DNA of 64,000 bases from the NCBI GenBank assembly GCA_958450325.1, contig OY288241.1, positions 46,079,978 to 46,143,977 on the forward strand, given 5' to 3'. Under the pieces are notes generated by a model that worked only from the letters and a program-made list of their open reading frames with translations, searched no databases and was not told the origin of the DNA. Of this stretch, positions 10,542 through 21,848 are shown one piece after another; position 1 is the stretch's first letter; every line of letters starts with the position of its first letter. Source of the DNA: Agrostemma githago. Its lineage: Eukaryota > Streptophyta > Magnoliopsida > Caryophyllales > Caryophyllaceae. The position numbers and the translations under genes were made by a program.

Positions 10542-12603
10542 CACTAAAACAAATTGACACTTGCCCCACGAATTATGCCATGGAAATTTGTTATTTGTGG
10601 CAAAATTTTACCTAGCCACGGGAAAAAATTTATTCAGTACTTGGGAAAAAAAATATGCCACGAGAACATTTTTTCCCGTGGCAAAAAATCACTTGTGCCA
10701 CGAATTTTATTTAAGTCGTGGCCAATAATCACTCTTGCCACGAAAGATACCACAACCGTGGCAAAAATATATTTACCCACGAATTTGTTCAGTGACAAAT
10801 ATTATTTAGCCACGACATAATTAACTTCCGTGGAGAAAATATTTTTTAGCCACATATTTAATAATGGCATGTGGCTAATGATTCTCCAAACTTTAATCAA
10901 ATTACTTTCAACTTAAGCCGAGTGTCAATTATTGATCTTATAAAAATTCATTAAAATTCAAAGTTAAAGATAATATGGGAAAAAAATATTAAATTTGAAA
11001 TTATTTTATTAATAAAAAAAATTGGTACTATTTGATTTAGTTTTAAGAAAAAAAATTGATTTTTTGTAAAATTAAATACAAGGAAACTCTGGTTGTCTAA
11101 TTTGTAAATTTTTTACTAATCATCATTTTTGAAGTAATTGATTTCTCTTAATTTGACAATATGTTTTATTAAAATTCTATAATCTTAAGATTGACTTTTG
11201 AAAGACAACTAACATTTATATAGTGTAATATATGCTAGCTAAAATGCGGCGTACATAGCATATCAAGTAAAATAAGTGTGTGATTGATCATCTATCATTG
11301 AGACGTCTAATATTATTTAACACTCTTTCATTTTTACCGCTTAATTAATTTTTTTTTTTGCATGTAATACACTTCTTTTTAATTTAAAAAACTTAAAAAG
11401 AAAGTGACTGAGCATGATTTCTTTTCCAAATTATTGATTTTCTTACAATATTTTCAGTGTGAAAAACACGGCTTTATTAAACTCGTATTTAAGAATTCTA
11501 ATCGGTCTATTTTTTTTTATGGAATTAACCTTTGACTGCGAAAACAATAATTATTTTTGTAAATTAATTGACTTTCAAGTTGTTTGGTTTGGAAGAATGA
11601 TTAATGCATCAGAAAGTCGTGCCTAAGTTCAATAATCAGTCAAAATAATTTATCAAAAAAAGAGAGGTATAAGTGATAAAATCAAATAATTAACAAATAC
11701 AAGCAAGAAAATCTAATAATTAAGGACTAATAGTGAAAAAATTCAAAACTAATTTATCGTCAACTGTTTAATTCAATAACTATTCGGTAATATTATATCG
11801 AAGATATTTTAAAAAAATGAATTTAAAATAAAATTTACTTAATAAAAAATAAAATTCGGGTGAAACTTGAAGTTGGCAAGAGGAAACTCAATTAGGATAA
11901 AAAACTGATGAAATAAAATAACAACCGATAACGAAAAGGAAAAACATATCGAAAGAACTAGCAATGAAAGAACGTGGAAAATAGAAACTAAAATAAAAAT
12001 ATCGATAAATTTATGAAATCGTGAGTCCGAAAATCAACTTCGAAAATCTTTCTTTCCGGAATAATAATTTTTTAATCATTATATGTAAATCATTGCGGAA
12101 AAAAAATTAATTACTCAAAAGTAAATGTAGTTTGTGAAAAAACATCACTTTAAAAGAATTCAAACCAATGATTATGTCAATAAAGTTCAATTTCATTTCT
12201 GGTAGCTGGCCATAAGAACTTCACAGTTAAGCGTGCTTGAGTGAGAGTAGTGTTGTTAAGATGGGTGATCTCCCGGGAAGGGTGGAATGACTCAGCGATA
12301 AAGTTAGTAACCGTTCTATATGTGACTATTATAGGGGTAGAGAATTCTTACGGTTATTTAATTTACTATATATATATTTTTTCACCGGAATAAATGTTTC
12401 GCCACGGGATAATGCGTGGCAAAAAATTAATTCTAGCCACAGGAGACTCCGTGGCAATAAAATCAATACTTGCCACGCTTTTTTTTCCCGTGGCTATTTT
12501 TTTTGCCACGGATGGTCTTTCCGTGGCAAAGTACTTTAGCCACGAAAATTTAGCACTTTTGCCATGAATTCAGCCGTGGCCCGAGTGCTCATTTGTAGTA
12601 GTG
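10542..12603. mobile_element. CACTA transposon (CACTA-3), 2062 bp, inverted relative of CACTA-2
   Basis: Ends are CACTAAAACAAATTGACACT at 10542 and CTCATTTGTAGTAGTG at 12603, with ATT on both sides (10539-10541 and 12604-12606). Reverse-complementing it gives a sequence that aligns end to end with CACTA-2, roughly 85-90% by eye. It has the same GCCACGG subterminal motifs and the same 5S-like segment. There is no transposase. The LINE-A reading continues across it (QQSI before, KHWSPNLLSYAGK after), which confirms the insertion. Confidence 0.92.
12211..12280 (+). other. 5S rRNA-derived segment (Pol III promoter region) in CACTA-3
   Basis: The segment CATAAGAACTTCACAGTTAA, GCGTGCTTGAGTGAGAGTAG, a short variable part and GATGGGTGATCTCCCGGGAAG follows the 3' half of plant 5S rRNA. 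Box A (AGTTAAGCGTGCTTG), the intermediate element and box C (GATGGGTGAYCTCCYGGG) are recognisable. Box A is better kept here than in CACTA-2. Whether it still directs Pol III transcription cannot be seen. Confidence 0.85.
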
Positions 12604-12769
12604 ATTAAGCATTGGTCACCTAATCTTCTTTCTTATGCCGGTAAAGCTCAACTAATAAACTCGGTTGTGTTTGGTCTGCAAAACTTCTGGTGCTCTAGCA
12701 TTCTCCTTCCAAAGGCCATAATTCATTCAATCAATAAGATTTGCAAGGATTTTTTTCTGAGGTATAATG
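12604..12769 (+). pseudogene. LINE-A fragment 2: region after the RT core
   Basis: The frame reads IKHWSPNLLSYAGKAQLINS and then FGLQNFWCSSILLPKAI, collinear with LINE-D (50880-51010) and LINE-C (44680-44800). It ends at the TAATG target duplication (12765-12769) of the plus-strand Athila-like element and resumes at 32517. Confidence 0.9.
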
Positions 12770-14438
12770 TGATAAGTGTAGTTTGTAGTGCCTAATTTTC
12801 TGTGTTTTGGTCCCATTTCCTTGCGGAATCGCTCCTTGGGAGCGGTTCATGGGCTACTTAAGCTTCCTCTAGCTCGTTTCAGGTTCCCGAGACCATTCGT
12901 GAAGAGTTGGAGTGATTCCGACTCAATACATACACTTTACGGAGCCAACGAAGCGGAGGAACGATCACTCGATGCCTTGGATTCGACCCCGAGACCTTGG
13001 GACCCAATCCCGAGCCTCCGAGACCCGATCCCGAGTCCCGAGAATCGATGAGAAGTTCATCTGAAGCAAGGAGGAACCAAAAGGATCATATTGAGGCCTA
13101 CAAGACTCATCCCCGACGGGTATGACCTCATTCCGTCCGGGATGAAGTGCACATTTGAAGAGGCCACTGTGAGCCCGTCCCGGTCGGGACCAACCCGTCC
13201 CGGTCGGGATGATCCCGTCCCGGTCGGGACCAACGTGCTGTAGCCGCGCATCATTATTTCTTCCTCCTTCATTCTTGTACCCAAATAAATACTTCCCTCT
13301 TGTATTGTTTATGCATGCTATCATACCCTGGATTGTTTTTAGGCCTCTCTTAAGATTTGTAAACCCTAATTAATCTCTCTTAATCTTTAATTAATCCTTA
13401 GTTAATCCTAGTTTAATCTAGTTGTAATTAGTTCTTGTATTGAGAAGATTCTTGAAGACTCCTCCAAGCTTGACATCCTTGGAGATTATTTGGGTTTCTT
13501 ATTTATACAAGATTGCATCTTTTTCTTCATCTTGTTGGTGGTATAACTTTCTTAACTTTTGTTCTTTGTTATTATTTCAAGTTTGAATCTTTACTTAGTG
13601 TTCCTTGTTATTGTTCATATTGTTCTTGATAATGGATGTTTGGATTGTGATGTGGTTTTCTCTTATTGTTGTTAGTTTATCTTTGATTATGAGTGAGTAG
13701 TCTCCTTGTGGGTTAGTAGGGGGATTAAGGGTAGATTGTGGATGATTAGGGTTTGATTAGGGGTAAAGGGTGAATCTTTGTTGTTAGTCACATATTTGGC
13801 ACACCATGTGTTTGTTGATATGCTTGTATGAGTTGTAGTGGCCATGCTTCTCATGTTAGTCTTCCTCTACTCATTGTTTGTCTTGTATGTGGTCATGTTG
13901 AGGATAGTGTTGAGGATAGTCGTAGTCACGAGAGTGCGGACTAGGGTCTAAGTTGCGAGAGCCCGGACCTACCTCGACGTCGGTCTAAGTAGCGAGATCC
14001 CGGACCTACCTCGACATCGGTCTAAGTAGCGAGAGCCCGGACCGATTCTAGCAATTAGGAGACACCTACACCCTTGACCACCCAAGTCACCCTACTACAC
14101 TTATGAACCCGACTTAACCCACTCCTTCTTCATATTTGATTCATCTTATTAGTTAGTCATCATTTCTTTTAGTCCACTAGTTTATTTGATTCTTAGTTAT
14201 TCCATTTTAGCCTTGCTTTAGTCTAGTTCATTATTAGTCCACTTCCTTCTTCTCCTCTCATCATAATTCATCAATTAGTAGTTCTTTGTGTTTGTTGTGA
14301 CTTAATCACGTTTTAGGCCAACCTAGTCTAAACCCTGCAACACTGTCTCTGTGGATACGATCCCGACTTACCCTAACTACCGTTAGGTGCTAGTTGGTTA
14401 TTATTTGGCGGTGGGATCCACGAAAAATCCCACCATCA
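12770..14438 (+). repeat. 5' LTR of the plus Athila-like element (1669 bp)
   Basis: It starts TGATAAGTGTAGTTTGTA and ends AAAAATCCCACCATCA. The partner is 30860-32511 (1652 bp). The copies differ by scattered substitutions and by the number of palindrome units (13109-13232 against 31200-31303). Both contain a roughly 37-bp tandem repeat (13951-14043) built on GAGAGCCCGGACCTACCTCG. Confidence 0.93.
13109..13232. repeat. Palindrome array in the 5' LTR
   Basis: Degenerate units (CCCCGACGGG, TTCCGTCCGGGATG) are followed by three clean TCCCGGTCGGGA copies with short spacers. The 3' LTR has two clean copies at the matching place, which explains most of the 17-bp LTR length difference. Confidence 0.8.
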
Positions 14439-14440
14439 AT

Positions 14441-14460
14441 TTGGCGCCGTTGCCGGGGAC
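14441..14460 (+). other. Primer binding site of the plus Athila-like element
   Basis: TTGGCGCCGTTGCCGGGGAC, 2 nt after the LTR end. This is the hallmark primer site of Athila-group elements, usually attributed to tRNA-Asp. Confidence 0.93.
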
Positions 14461-14674
14461 GGTGCATTGTTTAGACTTAGTTTGCTTATAGCTAGACTTA
14501 GTTACCCTTGTTTGTGCTCTTCTATCATCTTTTGTGCATATTCTCTATATTTTTCTTGTTTCCTTAGTTTTATTTCCTTCTTTTCTCTTTGTCTCTCGAT
14601 TGTGCTTGTTTATTGTCGTTACCTAGTGCCCACAAAGCACTAGGTGTTCTCACGTTTGTTCTAGTGCGTAGTGT

Positions 14675-15356
14675 ATGCCTAGGCGGGGAGGCGAATTCTT
14701 TCTCTTTAATCCAGAGCCGGAAAGACTTTTTCGAGCCTTTCGCCAACGGACGATTAATCGGGCTAGAATCTCTCAACCAAGTGCAAGCAATACTCATCAA
14801 GAGCAAGCTCAAGGAAGCGATTTTGAGGAAGCATCTCGAGAGACGGCCGAAGGGAATTTCACCAATCCCTTTGGATATTCTAGTCCTAGTTCCCCCTCTA
14901 CATCTACTTCAACTCCGTCTTCACCACCATCTCCCTTACATCCAATAATGCCGAAGTTTTAATCCCACTCTACATTCACGGAAGACGTCTTGCCGGGACC
15001 CAATGCTCTACCGGCCGCTTATGCCGGAAATTTTACGGCTAAGACTCACTTCATCCAACTTGTGGAAAGGAACCAACTTAGCGGTATGCCCACCGAAGAC
15101 CCGCACCAACACATGGAGACTTTCTCCGATTATTGTGACGCTATTTCTCAACCCGGAGTTACACAAGATCAAATCCGTTGGGTTTTATTTCCATTCTCAT
15201 TAATTGGAAAAGCGAAGCAATGGATCAAGAGTCTCGATAGGGATACCATGGGGATCGACACTTGGAAAAAACTTGACTTGGCGTTCTACCAAAAGTTTTA
15301 CCCTCCGGAGAAGACCAATTGGCTTGGGAGCGGTTTAAGTCTTTGGTTAGGTCGTG
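14675..15356 (+). pseudogene. Athila gag, N-terminal and capsid part, interrupted
   Basis: It starts MPRRGGEFFLFNPEPERLF. An in-frame TAA lies at 14960-14962, after which the frame continues into a retrotransposon gag (capsid) region with the recognisable blocks TEDPHQHMETFSDYCDAI, LFPFSLIGKAKQWIKSL and FYQKFYPPEKT. Just after KT a deletion with frame change joins it to WERFKSLVRS; family members usually have some 20 more residues there. The LARD inserted right after, at the TCGTG duplication 15352-15356, and the gene resumes at 25533. Confidence 0.85.
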
Positions 15357-18300
15357 TGTAACACCCCTGATTTTTATAAATCAAATTAAATTAAAATTAT
15401 GTTCGTATTTTTATTTTTACGATTTAACTCGTAATTCTTAAAATTATTATAAAACGAGTTTATGTGTCAAGTGAATCCAAAAATCTTATTTGCCTCGAAA
15501 AGTCATTTTACTTTCATTTCGTCCTACTCATTCATTTTATTCCTATTTGAGTTCTTGTTTTGACGGTTTTAACTTCTAAGTTCATTCTCATATAAACTTG
15601 AATTTTATTTTAAACTCAAAGTTCATTGTTTTATTAAGCCTCGTCAAACATTTATTATTTTCCCTCGAGTAATCAATTTAGGCCTTGTTGGTCGAAAACT
15701 GCTTTTTATTCTTCCCGATAACTTATTTTAATCTCAAGATACGTTTTATATATTGTTTTGGGATGATTATTTATTTGTACAAACTCTTTATTAGTCTCGA
15801 ATATTTACTTTGACCCCGAGAGGTATTTTATTTTCAATCCATATTTATTTCTTTTTACTGTCGAATTATCTTTTCTTGTAACTCGGTTGTAACCTTATTT
15901 CTACCTTGGGCCGACTTGCGAATTACGACTCGACCCATTTATCTGTTAACCTAATTCCCTACCTCATTATTTTTTTTAACCTTTTAATAAAACTACTTTT
16001 GCCTCTCTCAATCAACCGCACACCCCCACCCCACCTGCAGTTTCATATCCGATTTCTTCGTTTTCCATCTGCTCCTCCTGTTGATCCGTTCATTTCTGCC
16101 TGGTATAGTGAGGTAATTTCGGTTCCTCTCCCTCGTTTTCTTCTTCTTCTTCGTTCTATTCTTATGTCTCGGCTGCTGTACGGTTGTTGATTTCCTTCCC
16201 TTGTCTCGTTTGGTTGCTGTTTCTGCGGTCTGCTGCTGTTCGTTTTCGATGTTGTTGCCGTCTGTAATGTTGCTTTCTGTGTCCTTCTCCTTCTTGTTTC
16301 CTTTTTAAATTCTCCGTTCCTTTTTGTCTTCAATCTGATTTCCCAGATCAGCAGATGTTTCGTCTCTCTTTATCACGTTCGATTAGTGTGGTTTGTGTCG
16401 TTACTGCTGATGCTACGTTACTGCTGCCGCTTACGCTGTTGCTGCTGTTGAACGCTGCTGCCTTTGGTCGCCTGTTTCTGTCTTAGGTAGCCTCCATTTC
16501 TTCTTCTCTTTCTCGTCATTCCGTTGTTTTCTGTCCTGAACTGTGCCTGGCTGCTGCTGCTTGTTTTGTCTCCACATTTTCGGGGTTGTTTGCTACGGTT
16601 GTAGTTGATGCTGCTATTCACATCTTCATGCTCTGCCTATTCTTTAGTTTTCTTCTTTTCTCCGTGTTCTGAGATCTCCTTCCTCTTCTGCTTGATCTTG
16701 TACTCCATTTTTGTAGCAACGATTCACTGTTGCTTATGTCCTGCTGTTCATCTGATTTTGTTCGCCCCCAATTCGTATTCGTATCACTGCCATGTGACTC
16801 GGTATCAGTTGCTTTGTTTCTGGTCTTCTTCGGTTCGTCGTACCTGTTAACTTGCTGCTGCTACTGTGCGTTATTATTGTTGCTTTTCGGCGTGTTTGTC
16901 GATCGGGTTGTCTTGTTCGTTGTTTCTGTTTGCCCAGTTATTGTTTCCGTTCATGTAATCGTCATGATGTTACTCAATCCTTTGTCTCGGTTCAGAACCT
17001 TATCCTTCCTAATCTCAATCTCGATTCCCTTTCCCTCTCCTTTGTTTTGCTTTGGCATTTTTCCTTGTTTCCTCCGTTTCTTTCCAATCTTCTTTAATTT
17101 CGATGTCTTTATTCATGTTTCTTTATGTCTCGAATTTCTAGTGGAGCGTACTTAGAAGGCTAGCGATTCACGACACGAAGGTTAAGGCGTGCTATTGAAG
17201 TATTGGAGCTCGGACGATGCTAGTAGACAAGTACGAGGTCGATTCGACGCAAGGTAACTTTAGGACGTTACTCGGTATCATATCGTGTGTTGAGTAGTAG
17301 ATACTTTACCTTCATTTTTATTTTTAGCTACGTATTATTTGCTAAAAATAGTATTTCGAACCATGCGTCTTATAAACATTTTATAACTTTTCAATATCGT
17401 TTTATAAATCGTTATTTATTTTTGCTATTAATGATCATTATAATATTTTGTTGGTTATCGTGACACTAGTAATTAAATAATATCAGTTTCATAATTTTTT
17501 TTTGTGTTTCATTAAGTTATTATTTTAACTTAAAATCGTACTATTATATTATAACCGAGATTTGTGTACTGGTTTGATAAATTAATTTTCGTTTTACGAC
17601 TTATGTTAATAAATTAGAAAATAGTTGTTTTGTTTGAAATATATTTTTCTCAAGGCTATTTTCAATAAATAACTTCTTATCGTTACAATTTATTATTTTT
17701 ATCAAAATCGGTATTGTTTGTTAATAAATTTAATTTAGTTGCTAAACACATTTGAAAGGTTTTAAATCTCGTTTCGGTTCTAAAACTCCTACGCTATTTA
17801 TACTTTATCTATATTTATCATTTTGTTTCTAAATCGTATATTTTCTAAAATTTATTGTTTTAACTCGATTTTCTTAAATATTTATAAAGTACTATGTTTT
17901 CACTTATTAAATTTGATTTGTACCTTTGATAACGAACTTGGAAATATATTAAGTTACGATAACAACGATATTAATAAAATGTTTATTTATCGTAAATGCT
18001 ATTTTGGTACATTTAACTTATTTGAACACTTTATGTATTTATATAAGAATATTTCTAATTTAAGTAAGTTTCTAAATTAGTAAATTTCTACAAATAGAAA
18101 GTTTCCCTTTTAACATAAATTGTTTATCTCTTTTACCCTCGTATTATTCACTCTGAACATTCTATTTTGAATATCGATAATGACTTGGTTTTGGAGTTAT
18201 GGAATGAGGACAAGTGTACGGGTAGAGTAATACAGTCTAGGGTATACGTTTTGCCATCAACTATAAAGCTGGTGTGTCTAGTTAGAGACACATTGGTCGT

Positions 18301-19035
18301 TGAACTGAGCATGGTTTGTGTTCAGGAGTGTGTATATTTTGACCTTAAACTTAGATATCGCATCTTGTAAGTCGCCGTCGGGTTGAACTGGATTACGGTT
18401 GGTGTCCAGGAGGGGTGTACATTACTTAAGCCAGGACCTCGCTGCACGCAGTCCTGTTATAGTTGAGTTGCCTAGTTAGAGACCGAAGTCTGATATGTTT
18501 TGACTAAGTTCTCGAAGCTAGTTTAGTATCATCCTAGTGAAAGTCTATTCCGTTGCACTAATTGATTTCCATAACGCCATTTTGGATTTTATAATTATCG
18601 ATTGGTTTTGACTTGCAGGATGACAGTCGCTCTAAGTTTTGCTAAAAACTTATGTTACTATATTGTTTTAATTGTTTTCTATTTTACCTATTTTGATATA
18701 GTAATATTATTATTTTTCATATGATATAATATGGCTGGGAGAACGTCCGAGTTACTCCCCACTGATGTGGCTGTTATGTTTATAACATGACAGGTTTTTG
18801 CTGCTGGGTTTTGGGTGTGAGGTAGCGAGTAGCGTGGATCCTACTTTCCCTTATTTATGTTTATTGAAGGATTGTATAAACCCTTTTAAGGATTTTTCTT
18901 TTTAGCCCTTTTGTAAAAAGTGGCCTTTGTATTGACTAACCGTTCTTTTGTAAAATATAGAACATCGGTGTGTTTTAATCCCAATTCTACAGTGTTTCCG
19001 CCACTGTATTGCGTTATATTTTCTAGGGGATTACA
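15357..19035 (+). repeat. 5' LTR of the LARD-like element (3679 bp)
   Basis: It starts TGTAACACCCCTGATTTTTA and ends CTAGGGGATTACA. A long C/T-rich stretch with many GCTGCTG and TTCTTCTTC runs (about 16010-17110) produces ORFs on both strands. These recur unchanged in the other LTR and have no coding signature, so I treat the region as LTR leader. The second half is AT-rich. Confidence 0.94.
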
Positions 19036-19050
19036 GTTGGTATCAGAGCA
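19036..19050 (+). other. Primer binding site of the LARD-like element
   Basis: GTTGGTATCAGAGCA directly follows the LTR end. The TGGTATCAGAGC core is the plant tRNA-Met(i) type primer site. Confidence 0.9.
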
Positions 19051-21830
19051 TTGTTGCTCCCGACGCTTACACCTGATTCTAGGAAAAATACTCGTAAATG
19101 ATTTGAACACTAAAGGAATATTAGTGAGAGATGGGTAGAAACAAAATAAGGACTTAACTGTTAGGTTTATATGTTCTTGTAACTCAATGACTAGCATTGA
19201 ATATTTGTTTCTTTTATCGAGAAGAAGATGAATGAACAAGATGTTGATATGATGCTGCTCCAGATCGGGACGAGACCTGCTTTGAACTCTCAACGCCTGC
19301 TGACTCGAGTGGACAACTCAGTGCTCCAAGAAAGATGTCGATGGTGATTTTTCAAGCTCTGGTTCTGTTTGCTTAAGCCACTGACCAGATGATCAAGAGC
19401 AGATTCCAGTTCCGTGACGGTGCAACAGACTCAGATGTGAAATCACTCTGGATTCGGATGGAGAGACCCATTTCTAGTGTGCTCGTATCCCTATGAGATG
19501 ATGAGGATATCCCACGTTTTCCTTTGTGGAACCTTTGAGGTTCGAAGATTCTCCTCTAGTTCAAGAACTTAGTAATATAGAATCATCAATTATTTTCTTC
19601 CTTCCTCTACCTCTTCTTATTCTTCTCTTTTATTTTCTCATCTTCATTCGCTTGGTGAATCCTTGTTCAGTTCTCCTATTCTACCATCTTCCTCTTAAGA
19701 TTCTTTGGTATGACCGATTCTGTGTTAGTAAACCCCGTGAGAGTTAAGTTATAGATGTTTGAGGTTTAGTAAACTCTTGTTACCTGGTTTATCTATCTTC
19801 GTAAGCTTTTGAGGATTGATTTGAATGACAATTTGTTACTTAATGGAATTAGGTTGATAGTTTAGACACTTAACTTTGGGTTATAGGTTACTTGATTATT
19901 TTGGAGTATTTAGAGTTGAATATATTTTTTTTGAGTAATAAGAGTGTGTCATATTTGATGGATACATCGTGAATATTTGGGACCATAGAGTACAGTTTAA
20001 AGTATTAACCTAAGTGTTGAGGTACCATAGAAGGTTTTCGATAATGTCGATAGAGGTTTTGGTGGACATAGATCTCATGTGTTTCTTAAGGATTAGATCG
20101 TTGATTGTTGTTTAAGATTGTAACCTATGAACTTTGGAGTTGAGTGATCTAGCTTCGATAAATTGTTGTTGTCCTTGAAGAAGAGAAACACATTGCGCAA
20201 TTAATGGTTGGATTTATCGCGTTGTTTTGAGGAATACTTAATGCGAATCTCTTGATGGATTTATAGTTCAGAACCCTTAGACCAACGAGATTGTGGCTTC
20301 GTTGAGTTAATAAATATTTTAGTGGTTTCGCTGGTACAATGTGAAATTTGGTGGAATTTTTAGAAACCTTAGCCCGATGACGTGTTTGAAGATGTGAGTG
20401 TTTGCGCCATTACCTATAAGTTTGAGCGTGTTTGAGGATTTGTTATACTTTTCCCAACTTCTGTACTTGTGGCATTATAAATATGTTGGTGAACATTTTT
20501 GAGGATTTCGTACCCGAGCCTTGTTAAATTGGTGGACCTCGTCTAGTGTTCCTTACTCGAGAAATTTGGAGTATACTTCGAGTTCAAACCTTATGAGCTT
20601 TGGATTTAGGAACCTTATCGATTGCGAGTTTGGGTGTGTGTTGTTAACCGTTGGAAATTTTAATTGATGAGTTTAGAATTTAAAGCATTTGTGGAATAGT
20701 ATCGTGTCGATTGAACGATTGGATAATCATGTAAGACATTTTTGGAGAGTGTGACTGAGTAGTACCACTTAGCGCCCAATATTGGACTTAACGTCTTTGA
20801 TGGAAATTAGGAACCCGTGTTGTGGGAGTCGTACCGAGAATCTCGAGATGCGTAACCTATTCTGTAAATCCTTGGGAGCTCCGTTTGACTCTCAATTTCG
20901 TTCGTCCCCTTAGCTTCTCTTGAATCCCGCTTCTTCTTCTTCTTCAACCAATCCCTTTCGACTTCTTTATCGGGTTTGAAAACTTTTGTTTCGATTTGTC
21001 GTTGACTTTGACTCTATTTATCTATTTATTATTTTCCTCAAACTTGTGTTATGAAAAGTTTGACTAATTTACAAATTTTGATTTTCATGAAATTTTAACA
21101 TTTTGAGTTATAAACTTCAAAACTTTAAACTTCGTTTTTTTTTTGTTTTCGTTTTTGGTTGATAACATATGTTTAGTCCTGTTTCAGAATGTCTTAAAAA
21201 TTTATTTTAAAGTATTTCGAAATTGTTTCAAATTTCAATTTTCAAGCGTTTGAATTTTACGAAAACTTTCATAATCGCTAATATTTTGATTTCTATATGA
21301 TCACTATGTAAAACGGTTGAACATTTTCGAAAAAACGTTGTATGTCTAAATTTTTGTTTTATTGTCGTTAGACTTTAAATCTGTTATTGAAAATATTTGA
21401 CGAGTGGTTCGATTTTTTTTTACTAACTACAAAATTTGATTTCTCAAATTTTTGTTTGGTCTTAAAACAAAATATTGTCGAATTTCTTAATCGAAAACGT
21501 TTTACTGTCGCTTTGAAAATATTTGGGTACTCTTTCCCCTCGATATCGTTTACAAATATTATTTATCATCATTAATTTTTAAAATAATTTTTAACTTGCG
21601 ATTTTATTAATTTAAAAGATTTTAAACTTTGGGAATTGAGCCAACTCTTCTTGAAATAAATTCTGTCTTCGATTTCAATTTCATATCACATTTGAAGTTG
21701 TAAAATTTCTAAGAAAAAAAAAAAAAAAAAACCAGATTGTGATGCGAGTTAAGCTTTCATTTTGTTCAAGTGATATAACCTTGCTTTCCATTCTATTATT
21801 ATATTTTTGTTAGTTTCGAGGACGAAACTT
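19051..21830 (+). other. Internal region of the LARD-like element, no recognisable gene
   Basis: About 2.8 kb. A short ORF-like stretch near 19228 begins MNEQDVDMMLLQIG and soon ends; it may be a gag relic. Otherwise all frames are broken. An 18-A run lies at 21714-21731. The 3' half is very AT-rich. Domains for protease, RT, RNase H or integrase are not visible in any frame. Confidence 0.75.
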
Positions 21831-21848
21831 CTTTTTAGTGGGGAAGAT
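21813..21848 (+). other. Hairpin and polypurine tract of the LARD-like element
   Basis: GTTTCGAGGACGAAAC (arms GTTTCG/CGAAAC) is followed by CTTCTTTTT and the purine run AGTGGGGAAGA, immediately before the 3' LTR. The same layout with different arm bases stands at 60772, 61051 and 61184 in the right-hand element. Confidence 0.8.

Noticed and set aside
16043..17155. ORFs up to 141 codons on both strands in 15906-17155, repeated at 22398-23647
   Set aside because: They lie inside the two identical LTRs of the LARD-like element, are rich in L, S, C and R from C/T-rich repeats, overlap each other on both strands and match no family.
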